A DNA stretch of 52,839 nucleotides from Alphaproteobacteria bacterium. GTDB taxonomy: Bacteria; Pseudomonadota; Alphaproteobacteria; Puniceispirillales; Puniceispirillaceae. Of the stretch, positions 25,617 through 34,199 are shown in pieces. Within the stretch, counting starts at the first letter, position 1. Every line of letters starts with the position of its first letter. The notes under the pieces are model-generated. The model was not told where the DNA came from and searched no databases. It saw only the letters and a list, made by a program, of their open reading frames with translations. A program made the translations under genes and the position numbers. Where the stretch lies: assembly GCA_012269555.1 (NCBI GenBank), contig JAAXKA010000057.1, positions 37,217 through 90,055 on the forward strand. The letters run 5' to 3'.

Positions 25617-27557
25617 TCACTTATTTTCTCTATTGTTGATTAAGTCTTCAACAACAGATGGGTCAGCAAGTGTTGATGTATCTCCCAGCTCTTCAAAATC
25701 ATTGGCAGCTATTTTTCTTAAAATGCGTCGCATAATTTTTCCAGACCTTGTTTTTGGTAGTGAAGGTGAAAATTGGATTAAATCAGGTGTTGCGATAGCA
25801 CCAATCTCCTTTCTTACCCAGAGCTTAAGAGCTTTTTCGAGTGCATCATTAGTTTTTATTCCTGCTACTAAAGTCACATAAGCATAAATCCCTTGACCTT
25901 TTAAATCATGAGGATAGCCAACAACAGCAGCTTCTGCCACACTTTCATGGGATACCAGCGCAGATTCCACTTCAGCTGTACCCATGCGATGTCCTGACAC
26001 ATTTAATACATCATCGACTCTTCCGGTTATCCAAAAATATCCATCCTTATCACGCCTTGCGCCATCTCCACTAAAATAGCGGCCTTTGAATGTTGAAAAA
26101 TATGTTTCCTCGAAACGTTTGTGGTCTCCATAAACGGTTCTCATTTGTCCCGGCCAGCTTCTATTGATGCATAAATTTCCTTCAGCTTCCCCAAGAAGTT
26201 CATTATTTTCTTCATCAACTATTACGGGTTGTATACCAAAAAAGGGTTTAGTTGCAGCGCCTGGTTTAGTTGGAATTGCACCAGGCAGTGGAGTAATTAA
26301 TATCCCACCAGTTTCAGTTTGCCACCATGTATCTACGATGGGGCATTTCGAGTCACCAACAACTTTATGATACCACATCCACGCCTCTGGATTAATTGGC
26401 TCGCCCACACTTCCTAGTAATCGCAAGGACGAACGATCATGTTTTTTAACGGGTTCCTCTCCATCACGCATTAGTGCCCTTATGGCAGTCGGTGCAGTAT
26501 AGAAAATTGACACTTTGTGTTTTTCAACCACATGCCAAAATCTGCTGCTATCCGGATATGTAGGGACACCTTCAAACATTAGTGTAATTGCTCCATTTGC
26601 AAGGGGCCCATATAATATATAGCTATGACCTGTTACCCAGCCCACATCTGCTGTACACCAATAAACATCACCCTCTTTATAATCAAATACATATTGGTGT
26701 GTCATAGAGGCATAAACCATATATCCCCCAGTTGTGTGCAAGACCCCTTTTGGTTTTCCAGTAGAACCAGATGTATATAAAATAAACAGAGGGTCTTCTG
26801 CTGACATCTCCTCTGGTGGACATAAGATAGATGCATTTTCCATTGCCTCATGATACCAAATATCTCTATCAGTATCCCAAGAAATTGATCCTCCCGTTCT
26901 TTTTATAACAATGCAAGTGTTGCAATTTGGACAGTTTACGAGAGCATCATCTACATTTTGTTTAAGAGGGATAGATTTACCGCCCCTTATGCCCTCATCT
27001 GAAGTAATAATGCAGGTTGAGTCACAGTCAGTAATTCTACCTGCTAGTGCATCGGGTGAAAATCCTCCAAAGACAACAGAATGAACAGCGCCAATTCTTG
27101 CGCAAGCTAGCATTGCAACTGCTGCTTCTGGGATCATAGGTAAATATATGGTAACTCTATCACCCTTCTTAATACCATTAAGTTTTAATACATTTGAAAA
27201 TTTACACACTTCTTCATAGAGTGTTTCATATGATATATGCTTGGACTGGTTAGGATCATCTCCTTCCCAGATTATTGCTGTTTGTTTTCCTTTTGTCTCT
27301 AAATGTCTATCCAGACAATTGGCAGATGCATTTAATACGCCGTCTTCAAACCATTTGATTGATACACCAGGTTTATTGTATGAGACGTTTGAAACAGTTT
27401 GATATGGTTTTATCCAATCAATTCGTTTTCCATGTTCTCTCCAAAATTGCTCCGGTTGTAGAATAGATTCTTGATATAGTCTATCATAATCATTCTTAGA
27501 AATATGGCTTGATTTTTTTAGCTCATCAGAGGGTTCAAAAACTAAATCTTCGCTCAT
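25617..27557 (-). CDS. acs: Acetyl-coenzyme A synthetase
   Basis: A 646-residue AMP-forming ligase that activates acetate to acetyl-CoA. It is an ANL-superfamily protein with [15 protein letters not shown] (ATP/P-loop-like motif), [43 protein letters not shown] and the C-terminal [13 protein letters not shown] with the acetylatable catalytic lysine. Length and full set of motifs are normal. It has 64 bp to the upstream recX gene and may be cotranscribed with it or have its own promoter. Confidence 0.97.
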   Translation of the reverse strand: MSEDLVFEPSDELKKSSHISKNDYDRLYQESILQPEQFWREHGKRIDWIKPYQTVSNVSYNKPGVSIKWFEDGVLNASANCLDRHLETKGKQTAIIWEGDDPNQSKHISYETLYEEVCKFSNVLKLNGIKKGDRVTIYLPMIPEAAVAMLACARIGAVHSVVFGGFSPDALAGRITDCDSTCIITSDEGIRGGKSIPLKQNVDDALVNCPNCNTCIVIKRTGGSISWDTDRDIWYHEAMENASILCPPEEMSAEDPLFILYTSGSTGKPKGVLHTTGGYMVYASMTHQYVFDYKEGDVYWCTADVGWVTGHSYILYGPLANGAITLMFEGVPTYPDSSRFWHVVEKHKVSIFYTAPTAIRALMRDGEEPVKKHDRSSLRLLGSVGEPINPEAWMWYHKVVGDSKCPIVDTWWQTETGGILITPLPGAIPTKPGAATKPFFGIQPVIVDEENNELLGEAEGNLCINRSWPGQMRTVYGDHKRFEETYFSTFKGRYFSGDGARRDKDGYFWITGRVDDVLNVSGHRMGTAEVESALVSHESVAEAAVVGYPHDLKGQGIYAYVTLVAGIKTNDALEKALKLWVRKEIGAIATPDLIQFSPSLPKTRSGKIMRRILRKIAANDFEELGDTSTLADPSVVEDLINNRENK

Positions 27558-27621
27558 GATAGTTGCATACTCCTTAGTGGATAAATGTCAAAAATAATTT
27601 GTCATTTTTTAAAATGAATGA

Positions 27622-28197
27622 TCACAAGTTTGCTTTTGATTCAATAGAATAGTCAAATACATTTTTACATATTTCGTAATTGAATCCTGCTCTAGCTAAG
27701 CGTGCTATCTGACGTCTTCTTTCAGACTTGTCATTGGTTGGCTTTAATGAGAACGGCCCTATCCGCTTTTTTTTAGCCATAACTAGCGCAGCTTTAAATT
27801 CATTTTCAAAATGATTTTCATCCTCCGTAAATGCTTTTAAAACGATATTTTTTGATAGCCCAGCTTGTATAAGTTTTTGTTTAATTAGTGTGGCTGACTG
27901 TCCCTTTAATCTTCCGGAATTTATTTTCATAATCATATAATCATAATCATTTACATATCCATTCTTAGAGCACCATTTTACAGTTTCTTTAATATGTTCT
28001 TCAGAATCTTGAATTGTAGCCTGGGGCCATTTTCTTTTACAGTATTTTGCAAGTATTTGCCTTAGTTTTTCTTCTGTACTTGCATACTTGCTAAGATAAT
28101 TCAGTGCTTTATTCTTGAGAATTTTTTGGCAAACTCCACTCGTCTGATTTTTGCTATTTTTTTTCTTTGGCACTCTATTGATATTTGCATTTTTCAT
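27622..28197 (-). CDS. recX: Regulatory protein RecX
   Basis: A 191-residue, strongly basic, helical protein matching the RecX family: ALNYLSKYASTEEKLRQIL, WCSKNGYVNDYDYMIMKI, SGRLKGQSATLIKQKLIQAGL and a C-terminal RRRQIARLARAGFNYEIC. RecX modulates RecA filaments. recA is not in this window, so it stands apart from its usual partner, as is common in alphaproteobacteria. The first 25 residues form a lysine/asparagine-rich tail. Confidence 0.85.
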   Translation of the reverse strand: MKNANINRVPKKKNSKNQTSGVCQKILKNKALNYLSKYASTEEKLRQILAKYCKRKWPQATIQDSEEHIKETVKWCSKNGYVNDYDYMIMKINSGRLKGQSATLIKQKLIQAGLSKNIVLKAFTEDENHFENEFKAALVMAKKKRIGPFSLKPTNDKSERRRQIARLARAGFNYEICKNVFDYSIESKANL

Positions 28198-28271
28198 AAG
28201 TTCAATCTAAAACCGTTCTGTTAAGTTTGTAAAGTTAGGTTGCATTTTTTTGCGAGATCACGGGAAACGGT

Positions 28272-29078
28272 ATGAAAGCTGAGCATTTTACGAGACCGGT
28301 AAAAATAGGTATTATAAATTGGCGTGGAATGTATACCTTATACTGCAAAGAAGTTCATCGTTTCATGAAGGTTTCATTGCAGACGCTCGCAGCCCCAGTT
28401 GTAACATCTGCACTCTTTATGCTCGTTTTTACGCTTGCATTAGAGGGAAGAACAAGTGCTTTTGAAGATGCAACTTATATGCAATTTCTTGCTCCTGGGT
28501 TAGCTATGATGGCAGTTCTTCAAAATGCGTTCGCTAATACCTCCTCCTCAATTATTATTGGCAAGGTGCAAGGAAACATAGTTGATATCTTAATGCCGCC
28601 TTTAGGTTCATTTGAATTACTAGTTGCCTTTTTGTTTGGAGGTATAACACGAGGGGTGTTCGTTGGCATAATAAGTATAACAATACTTTCTTTTATTGGT
28701 AAAACAGGTTTTCCTCATCATATAGTAGTAGCAACAGCATTTCTATTGCTAGGCTCTTGCGCGATGTCACTCGTAGGAATTTTAGCAGGTATTTGGGCTA
28801 ATAAGTTTGACTCATTAGCTGCTATTACCAACTTCGTAATTCAACCGCTATCTTTTTTATCTGGTACATTTTATTCGATTGATAGATTGCCCGATACGGT
28901 TGAACGATTTGCTATTTTTAACCCATTTTTTTTAGTAATAGACGGATTTAGGTATGGCATTTTGGGCATTAGTGATAGCTCAGTCATATTTGGATTATTT
29001 GTTTTATTTATTTTAAATGTGGCTTTATTTATTACAAGCTATTATGTCCTTGAGTCAGGGTATAAGCTTAAATCGTAA
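28272..29078 (+). CDS. ABC-2 type transporter permease
   Basis: A 268-residue integral membrane protein with about six hydrophobic segments and the ABC-2 family pattern: a cytoplasmic start with YTLYCKEVHRFMKV, FLAPGLAMMAVLQNAF, and the C-terminal SFLSGTFYSIDRLPDTVERF with NPFFLVIDGFRYG. It probably exports a lipid, polysaccharide or drug with an ATPase partner. No ATPase gene is adjacent; the partner must be encoded elsewhere. It is divergent from recX, with dcd 30 bp downstream. Confidence 0.88.
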   Translation: MKAEHFTRPVKIGIINWRGMYTLYCKEVHRFMKVSLQTLAAPVVTSALFMLVFTLALEGRTSAFEDATYMQFLAPGLAMMAVLQNAFANTSSSIIIGKVQGNIVDILMPPLGSFELLVAFLFGGITRGVFVGIISITILSFIGKTGFPHHIVVATAFLLLGSCAMSLVGILAGIWANKFDSLAAITNFVIQPLSFLSGTFYSIDRLPDTVERFAIFNPFFLVIDGFRYGILGISDSSVIFGLFVLFILNVALFITSYYVLESGYKLKS

Positions 29079-29108
29079 GTGTAATAGATATTAAAGGATA
29101 AATGTTTG

Positions 29109-30221
29109 ATGAATGTATCTACTGGTGTGTTGCCCGGTCAAACTTTGTCTGCACTTATTCAGCAGGAAGTAATAAAGGCGTCAACGCCGTTTGAACCTGG
29201 GCAGATTCAACCTGCTAGTCTTGACCTGCGTTTGGGTAGTAAAGCTTGGAGAATTCAGGCTTCATTTCTACCCGGCGCAGAGTCAATGGTAACAGATAAA
29301 ATTGATAAATTTGCGTTACACGAGTTGGATTTAACAAAGGGGGCTGTTTTAGAAAAAGGATGTGTTTATCTGGTTGAGCTGCAAGAAAGCTTGAATTTAC
29401 CAGATACACTGGGTGGCATGGCTAACCCAAAAAGTTCTACAGGTCGTCTAGATGTATTTACTAGGCTAATTACAGATTATGCGTGTGAATTCGAAATAAT
29501 TAATAAGGGTTATTCAGGGCCTCTTTACGCAGAAATATCGCCTCGAACTTTTTCTGTGCTCGTAAGAACAGGCTCACGATTGTCTCAAGTGCGTCTTCGT
29601 TCTGGTTCAAAGATCATTGATGATGACGAGCTGATAGTGCTTCAGCGGGAATTTGGTTTAGTAAGGTCTGAAGGCAATATTTCTGTTTCAGCTTTGATTA
29701 ATGATGGTATCGGGTTGTCAGTTAATTTACAAAGTGAATCACAAAATGACATTATAGGATGGAGAGCTCGAAAACATGCGGGTTTAATTGACGTAGATAA
29801 AATAGGCAGATTAGATAAACTTCGATTTTGGGAGGCTGTTACAACAACTGACTTGGTGGGTGGTGGTCTAGTCCTTAATCCAGATGAATTCTATATTCTA
29901 GCAAGTCGAGAATTTGTGTGTGTACCCGAAAATTTTGCAGCTGAAATGAGACCCTATGATACTAGAGTGGGTGAATTTAGAGCCCACTATGCGGGTTTTT
30001 TTGATCCTGGGTTTGGTTTTGGTTCTGTTGACGTTGGGAAAACTAGGGCCGTTCTTGAAGTGCGCTCACATGACGTTCCATTTTTAGTTGAGCAAGATCA
30101 AATCGTTTGTCGTTTAGTGTACGAACCTATGTCAGAAACACCTAAAAGTTTATATGGAGCAATGCAATCGGTATCAAATTACCAATCTCAAGGATTAAAA
30201 TTGGCAAAGCATTTTAAGTAA
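29109..30221 (+). CDS. dcd: dCTP deaminase, tandem-domain alphaproteobacterial form
   Basis: A 370-residue protein of two dCTP-deaminase/dUTPase-like units, about twice the usual 190 residues. The N-terminal unit has IQPASLDLRLG, MANPKSSTGRLDVF, CEFEIINKGYSGPLYAEI and SQVRLRSG. The C-terminal unit has VLNPDEFYILASREFV, MRPYDTRVGEFRAHYAGFFDPGFGFG (given in part) and VPFLVEQDQIVCRLVYE. It should deaminate dCTP to dUTP for thymidylate synthesis; the long form is known in Rhodospirillales-type genomes. The ATG at 29109 is preferred over the TTG at 29106. A second ATG at 29102 is out of frame. Confidence 0.9.
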   Translation: MNVSTGVLPGQTLSALIQQEVIKASTPFEPGQIQPASLDLRLGSKAWRIQASFLPGAESMVTDKIDKFALHELDLTKGAVLEKGCVYLVELQESLNLPDTLGGMANPKSSTGRLDVFTRLITDYACEFEIINKGYSGPLYAEISPRTFSVLVRTGSRLSQVRLRSGSKIIDDDELIVLQREFGLVRSEGNISVSALINDGIGLSVNLQSESQNDIIGWRARKHAGLIDVDKIGRLDKLRFWEAVTTTDLVGGGLVLNPDEFYILASREFVCVPENFAAEMRPYDTRVGEFRAHYAGFFDPGFGFGSVDVGKTRAVLEVRSHDVPFLVEQDQIVCRLVYEPMSETPKSLYGAMQSVSNYQSQGLKLAKHFK

Positions 30222-30239
30222 AGTTTTTGTAAACATTCC

Positions 30240-30266
30240 TTGACAAATTATCGTATAATGCGTCAA
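30240..30266. promoter_or_regulatory. 27-bp operator-like dyad upstream of argD
   Basis: TTGAC-AA-ATTAT (30240-30251), centre CGT, then ATAAT-GC-GTCAA (30255-30266). The two 12-base arms match at 10 of 12 positions. The dyad includes TTGACA and TATAAT hexamers, but these are only 8 bp apart and so are not a normal promoter pair. The position, about 85 bp before argD, suggests a regulator site controlling argD-argF. The regulator is unknown. Confidence 0.5.
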
Positions 30267-30350
30267 GAGAATCGCATACCAGTCAAAAAGGCATATCTAC
30301 ATCCATTAGAATCAAGTTAATATTGATTTTTGATTTAGGATAAGAATTTC

Positions 30351-31547
30351 ATGGAAAAACAAACCCCCAGTTACCAAGATGCAAGTATGCCTACCTATGG
30401 CAGAATCGATCTAAGTTTTGTTAAAGGTGAAGGGTGCTATCTCGTAACAGATGACGATAAAAGGTTTCTTGATTGTGCATCTGGAATTGCCGTTAATACT
30501 CTTGGACACTGTCACCCAAAATTGATTGAAACACTTAACAAACAATCGAAAATGCTTTGGCATACTTCTAATCTCTACAGAATCCCAGAACAAGAACGTC
30601 TTGCTTATCGTCTTGCTAAGGCTTGTAAGCTTGACCAGGTTTTTTTCTGTAATTCTGGGGCAGAAGCTAATGAGGCTTCTGTAAAAATGGCTCGGAGGTT
30701 TCAATATCGAAGAAACAAAGTAGCAAAAACGAATATCCTTTGCGCTGAAGGAGCATTTCATGGTCGCACCTTAGGAATGTTATCAGCCACATCAAACCCA
30801 GTTTATCGTGAAGGTTTTGGGGAGAGTGTATCTGGTTTTGAGCATGTTTCATTTGGCAATCTGAACGAGCTAAGGAACGCTATTAATGAGAAAACTGCTG
30901 CGATTATGATTGAGCCCATTCAAGGGGAAGGTGGTGTGAATGTAGCTGCAGAGCGATATTTACAGGGTTTGAGAGAAGCAGCTGATGAATTTGGAGCACT
31001 TCTTATTGCAGATGAAGTTCAGACAGGTATGGGAAGGACAGGAACTCTTTTTGCATTTCAGCAATCAGGGATTCAGCCTGATATCGTAGCTCTTGCCAAG
31101 GGTCTTGGTGGTGGATTTCCAGTTGGAGCAGTTGTTGCTAGAGAAGAAGTTGGAAACGCAATGGGACCCGGCAGTCATGGTTCTACTTTTGGCGGAAATC
31201 CACTCGCCATGGCTGTTGCAAATTGTGTTCTTGACGTTCTGGAGGAAGATGATTTCTTACAAAATGTTCGAGATGTATCATCTTATTTAGAATATCGTTT
31301 GAATAAATTACTCGTACTTTATCCAAAGTTTATATCTCAAATAAAGGGTCTTGGCCTTTTGCGTGGTATTGGGTTAACTGAAAATTTAACTGCTGCGAAC
31401 CTCTCTGCCGCTTTAAGAATAAGAGGAATTTTGACTGTTCCTGCAGGCCTAAACACTCTCCGTATTTTGCCTCCGCTGATTATTACTAAACAAGAGATTG
31501 ATGTATTTAGCGATGCCTTAACAGAGTGCTTTGAAGAAGCAAGTTAG
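30351..31547 (+). CDS. argD: Acetylornithine/succinyldiaminopimelate aminotransferase
   Basis: A 398-residue class III PLP aminotransferase of arginine synthesis that can also serve lysine synthesis. Markers are SGIAVNTLGHCHP, FFCNSGAEANEASVKMAR, AFHGRTLGMLSAT, IEPIQGEGGV, LIADEVQTGMGRTG, and the PLP lysine in ALAKGLGGGFPVGAV. It is the first gene of an argD-argF-hslO order common in alphaproteobacteria. An operator-like dyad lies about 85 bp upstream. Confidence 0.96.
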   Translation: MEKQTPSYQDASMPTYGRIDLSFVKGEGCYLVTDDDKRFLDCASGIAVNTLGHCHPKLIETLNKQSKMLWHTSNLYRIPEQERLAYRLAKACKLDQVFFCNSGAEANEASVKMARRFQYRRNKVAKTNILCAEGAFHGRTLGMLSATSNPVYREGFGESVSGFEHVSFGNLNELRNAINEKTAAIMIEPIQGEGGVNVAAERYLQGLREAADEFGALLIADEVQTGMGRTGTLFAFQQSGIQPDIVALAKGLGGGFPVGAVVAREEVGNAMGPGSHGSTFGGNPLAMAVANCVLDVLEEDDFLQNVRDVSSYLEYRLNKLLVLYPKFISQIKGLGLLRGIGLTENLTAANLSAALRIRGILTVPAGLNTLRILPPLIITKQEIDVFSDALTECFEEAS

Positions 31548-31584
31548 AAACATTAAATACTTAAAAAAATTAAAGGAAAAATGC

Positions 31585-32487
31585 ATGTCAGCAAATTTTA
31601 TTGATATTGCGGATTATAAAACTAAACAACTTAATGATATTCTACTTGTAGCGCATCAGATTAAATCTGGATTGATTTCACCAACTCCTTTGCTGAATAA
31701 AACGATAGCAATGATTTTTGAAAAAAGTTCTACAAGGACGAGAATATCATTTGAAGTTGGAATTAAACAACTTGGGGGTACACCTTTGGTTTTAACTTCA
31801 AATGATATGCAACTATCGAGAGGGGAAACTATTGCTGACACGGCAAGGGTTATGTCAAGGTATGTTGATGCTGTGATGATTCGTGCCCAATCTCACAAAA
31901 CCCTCCTTGAGTTTAAAGAAAATTCTGAAATTCCTATAATAAATGGTCTTACTAATGTCTCTCATCCTTGTCAGATTATGGCAGATATTATGACTATTCA
32001 AGAAAACTTCAATTGTATTGAAGGATTAAATATTTCTTGGTTTGGAGATTCAAACAATGTCCTAAAAAGTTGGATTGACGCTGCTACAAAATTTAAATTC
32101 AATTTGCGTATAGCTAGTCCAAAGGGTTATCAACCGAATCAAAAGCTTATAAAAACGGCTATTGATTCAGGAGCACAAATTAATCTTTATGAAGATAGTC
32201 ATAAGGCAGCTCTTGATGCTGATGTTTTGATAACAGATGTTTGGATATCTATGGGGGATGAGGAAGGCACTAGATTGAAGGACCTAAAACCCTATCAGGT
32301 CAACTCAAAACTATTTGAATTAGCTCATTCTGACGCCATTTTTCTGCATTGTTTACCTGCTGTTAGAGGTAATGAAGTGACCGAAGACGTTATTGATGGT
32401 CCACAAAGCAAGGTTATTGAAGAGGCAGAAAATAGGCTCCACGCACAAAAAGCCATTCTCTGTCATTTATTTAATTATAAAATTTAA
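31585..32487 (+). CDS. argF: Ornithine carbamoyltransferase
   Basis: A 300-residue enzyme that makes citrulline from ornithine and carbamoyl phosphate. The carbamoyl phosphate motif SSTRTRISFE, HPCQIMADIMT, SWFGDSNNVLKSW and the ornithine-site HCLPAVRGNEV are all present. The open frame runs up into argD, but ATG at 31585 (MSANFIDIADYK) has an AAAGGA Shine-Dalgarno and gives the family's usual length, so I use it. It follows argD by 37 bp. Confidence 0.96.
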   Translation: MSANFIDIADYKTKQLNDILLVAHQIKSGLISPTPLLNKTIAMIFEKSSTRTRISFEVGIKQLGGTPLVLTSNDMQLSRGETIADTARVMSRYVDAVMIRAQSHKTLLEFKENSEIPIINGLTNVSHPCQIMADIMTIQENFNCIEGLNISWFGDSNNVLKSWIDAATKFKFNLRIASPKGYQPNQKLIKTAIDSGAQINLYEDSHKAALDADVLITDVWISMGDEEGTRLKDLKPYQVNSKLFELAHSDAIFLHCLPAVRGNEVTEDVIDGPQSKVIEEAENRLHAQKAILCHLFNYKI

Positions 32488-32530
32488 TGATGAAAGATTA
32501 ATTTAAGACGAGACTATTTTGGTGAAAAAA

Positions 32531-33493
32531 ATGGAATTTATTAAAGGTGAAAACGACTTAAAGTCATCGGATGAAATTACTGCACCACCGTTAAATAGTT
32601 TTGTCCTTCCTTTTTATTTAACTGGAAGCCCAACTCTAGAAACTCCGAAAATAAGAGGTCGGATTTGTCGATTAGTTAAACCAGTTACGCAAATTCTAAA
32701 TCGACATAATTATCCTGATCCTATTAATTCAATTTTAGCAGAAGCAATGGTTGTTACATCTTGTTTATCAACAACCTTTAAGTTGGACGGGATTATTACA
32801 CTACAAGCAAAGGGAGATGGACCTTTAACAACTTTATTCTGTGATGTCACTAATGAAGGAGATTTGAGATCATATGCGGCTTATGACGAAAAGGCATTTA
32901 AGCAGAAGCAATTTCTGCAAAATGATGAACTTACAACGCTGATGGCTGATGGATACATGGCATTTACAATTGAACAAAGCGGCCCAAGTAAAAGATACCA
33001 AGGAATTGTTGAATTATCAGGCAAAACAGTTGCAGACTCAGTTACCGTTTGGTTTAAAAATTCTGAACAAATTTACACAGAATTAATTACATCAGTAAAA
33101 AAAGTGGGTGATTTGTGGGTGGCGGCAACATTGTTGATCCAAAAAATAGCAGATGAGGGTGGGGTGGAAAATAGAGTACCTGATTATGATATAGAAGTTT
33201 GGAACAATGCAAAAATGTTCGCTCAAACAATAACTAAGGAAGAGTTAACAGATCCAAAATTAAAGCTTGAAGTAATCCTTTTTAGATTATTTAACGAGCT
33301 TGGGGTATACATTCAGTCACCGCGTTCTATAAATGATCGATGTCGCTGTAATAAAGAAAAAGTTGAAACTATACTCCGTTCGATTGATAAAGATGAGTTA
33401 GTCAAACTGACAGATGAGAGTGATAATCTGGTTGTAGATTGTGAGTTTTGTAAAAAAAGACGTGTATTCTCTTCTAGTTTAAGGTCACATTAA
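32531..33493 (+). CDS. hslO: Redox-regulated chaperone Hsp33
   Basis: About 320 residues. Hsp33 is a cytoplasmic holdase switched on by oxidation. The N-terminal core has GRICRLVKPVTQIL and QAKGDGPL; the C-terminal redox zinc switch has the CxC pair in DRCRCNKEK and the CxxC pair in DCEFCKKR, so all four zinc cysteines are present. TTG (32519), GTG and ATG (32531) are possible starts; I choose ATG with the upstream GGTG. It follows argF, the standard alphaproteobacterial order. Confidence 0.94.
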   Translation: MEFIKGENDLKSSDEITAPPLNSFVLPFYLTGSPTLETPKIRGRICRLVKPVTQILNRHNYPDPINSILAEAMVVTSCLSTTFKLDGIITLQAKGDGPLTTLFCDVTNEGDLRSYAAYDEKAFKQKQFLQNDELTTLMADGYMAFTIEQSGPSKRYQGIVELSGKTVADSVTVWFKNSEQIYTELITSVKKVGDLWVAATLLIQKIADEGGVENRVPDYDIEVWNNAKMFAQTITKEELTDPKLKLEVILFRLFNELGVYIQSPRSINDRCRCNKEKVETILRSIDKDELVKLTDESDNLVVDCEFCKKRRVFSSSLRSH

Positions 33494-33606
33494 AAATTTG
33501 TCATATTTCAAGATTTAAGACTTTTAGATTGAAACTTAATTATTATGAGATACCATTATTTATGTCATTGTATTTAACTCAATAATTGACAAATGGGAGA
33601 GAATTG

Positions 33607-34188
33607 ATGCGTTTTTCTATTTTAACAATGTTGTTATGTATATTTTTCTCAGCATGCAGCCAGAAAATATATGATGAACCAAAAATTCCAACATTTCAAT
33701 CATCCGATTTTCTACCACTATCAATTAATGCTAGAAAACTGGTAGTAATCCAAAATTGGAAAATGCCAGGTGAAGAGCCATTTAATGAGCATCTTATTAT
33801 GCCTAATCCTTCATCTGTGATAACAGAATGGGCTAGCAATACCTTATTACCCGCTGGCTCATCTGGAGATTTAACTCTGGATATTAGAAGAGCATCAATT
33901 ATTATTACAGACATTCAACAAGCCGACTCAATTACAGGACAGTTTAAAGATAACCAAAAAAGTAAGATAGAAGTTGAAATGGCGGGGCAAATCATGTGGA
34001 TACAACCAGTAACAGCTCAGACAGGTTTTCTTGATGCGCGTTCTAAAAGTTCAACCACTGTCTCAGAGTCTAGCAGTCCTCTTGATTTTGACATCGCTAT
34101 TCAAGAAACAATTTTATCTGCACTTGCAGGTTTTGACAGAAAATTAAGGTTAGAAATTGAAAATCTAGATGGAATGATACTTCAATAG
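33607..34188 (+). CDS. Uncharacterised lipoprotein downstream of hslO
   Basis: About 193 residues. The signal peptide (MRFSILTMLLCIFFSAC) ends in a lipobox-like F-S-A-C at about residue 17, so it should be a lipoprotein. The mature part has PLSINARKLVVIQNWKM, SSVITEWASNTLLP, and a long segment of alternating hydrophobic strands (TLDIRRASIIITDIQ, KIEVEMAGQIMWI). It ends in a helical DFDIAIQETILSALAGFDRKLRLEI-type region. This resembles conserved lipoproteins near hslO in related bacteria. Function is unknown; an outer-membrane-assembly or transport accessory role is only a guess. The ATG at 33607 has a GGGAGAG Shine-Dalgarno. Confidence 0.75.
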   Translation: MRFSILTMLLCIFFSACSQKIYDEPKIPTFQSSDFLPLSINARKLVVIQNWKMPGEEPFNEHLIMPNPSSVITEWASNTLLPAGSSGDLTLDIRRASIIITDIQQADSITGQFKDNQKSKIEVEMAGQIMWIQPVTAQTGFLDARSKSSTTVSESSSPLDFDIAIQETILSALAGFDRKLRLEIENLDGMILQ

Positions 34189-34199
34189 AATAGATAAAT

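Noticed and set aside
31531-31584. Longer argF start overlapping the end of argD
   Set aside because: It adds a lysine-rich tail with no family match. The ATG at 31585 has a good Shine-Dalgarno and gives the usual length.
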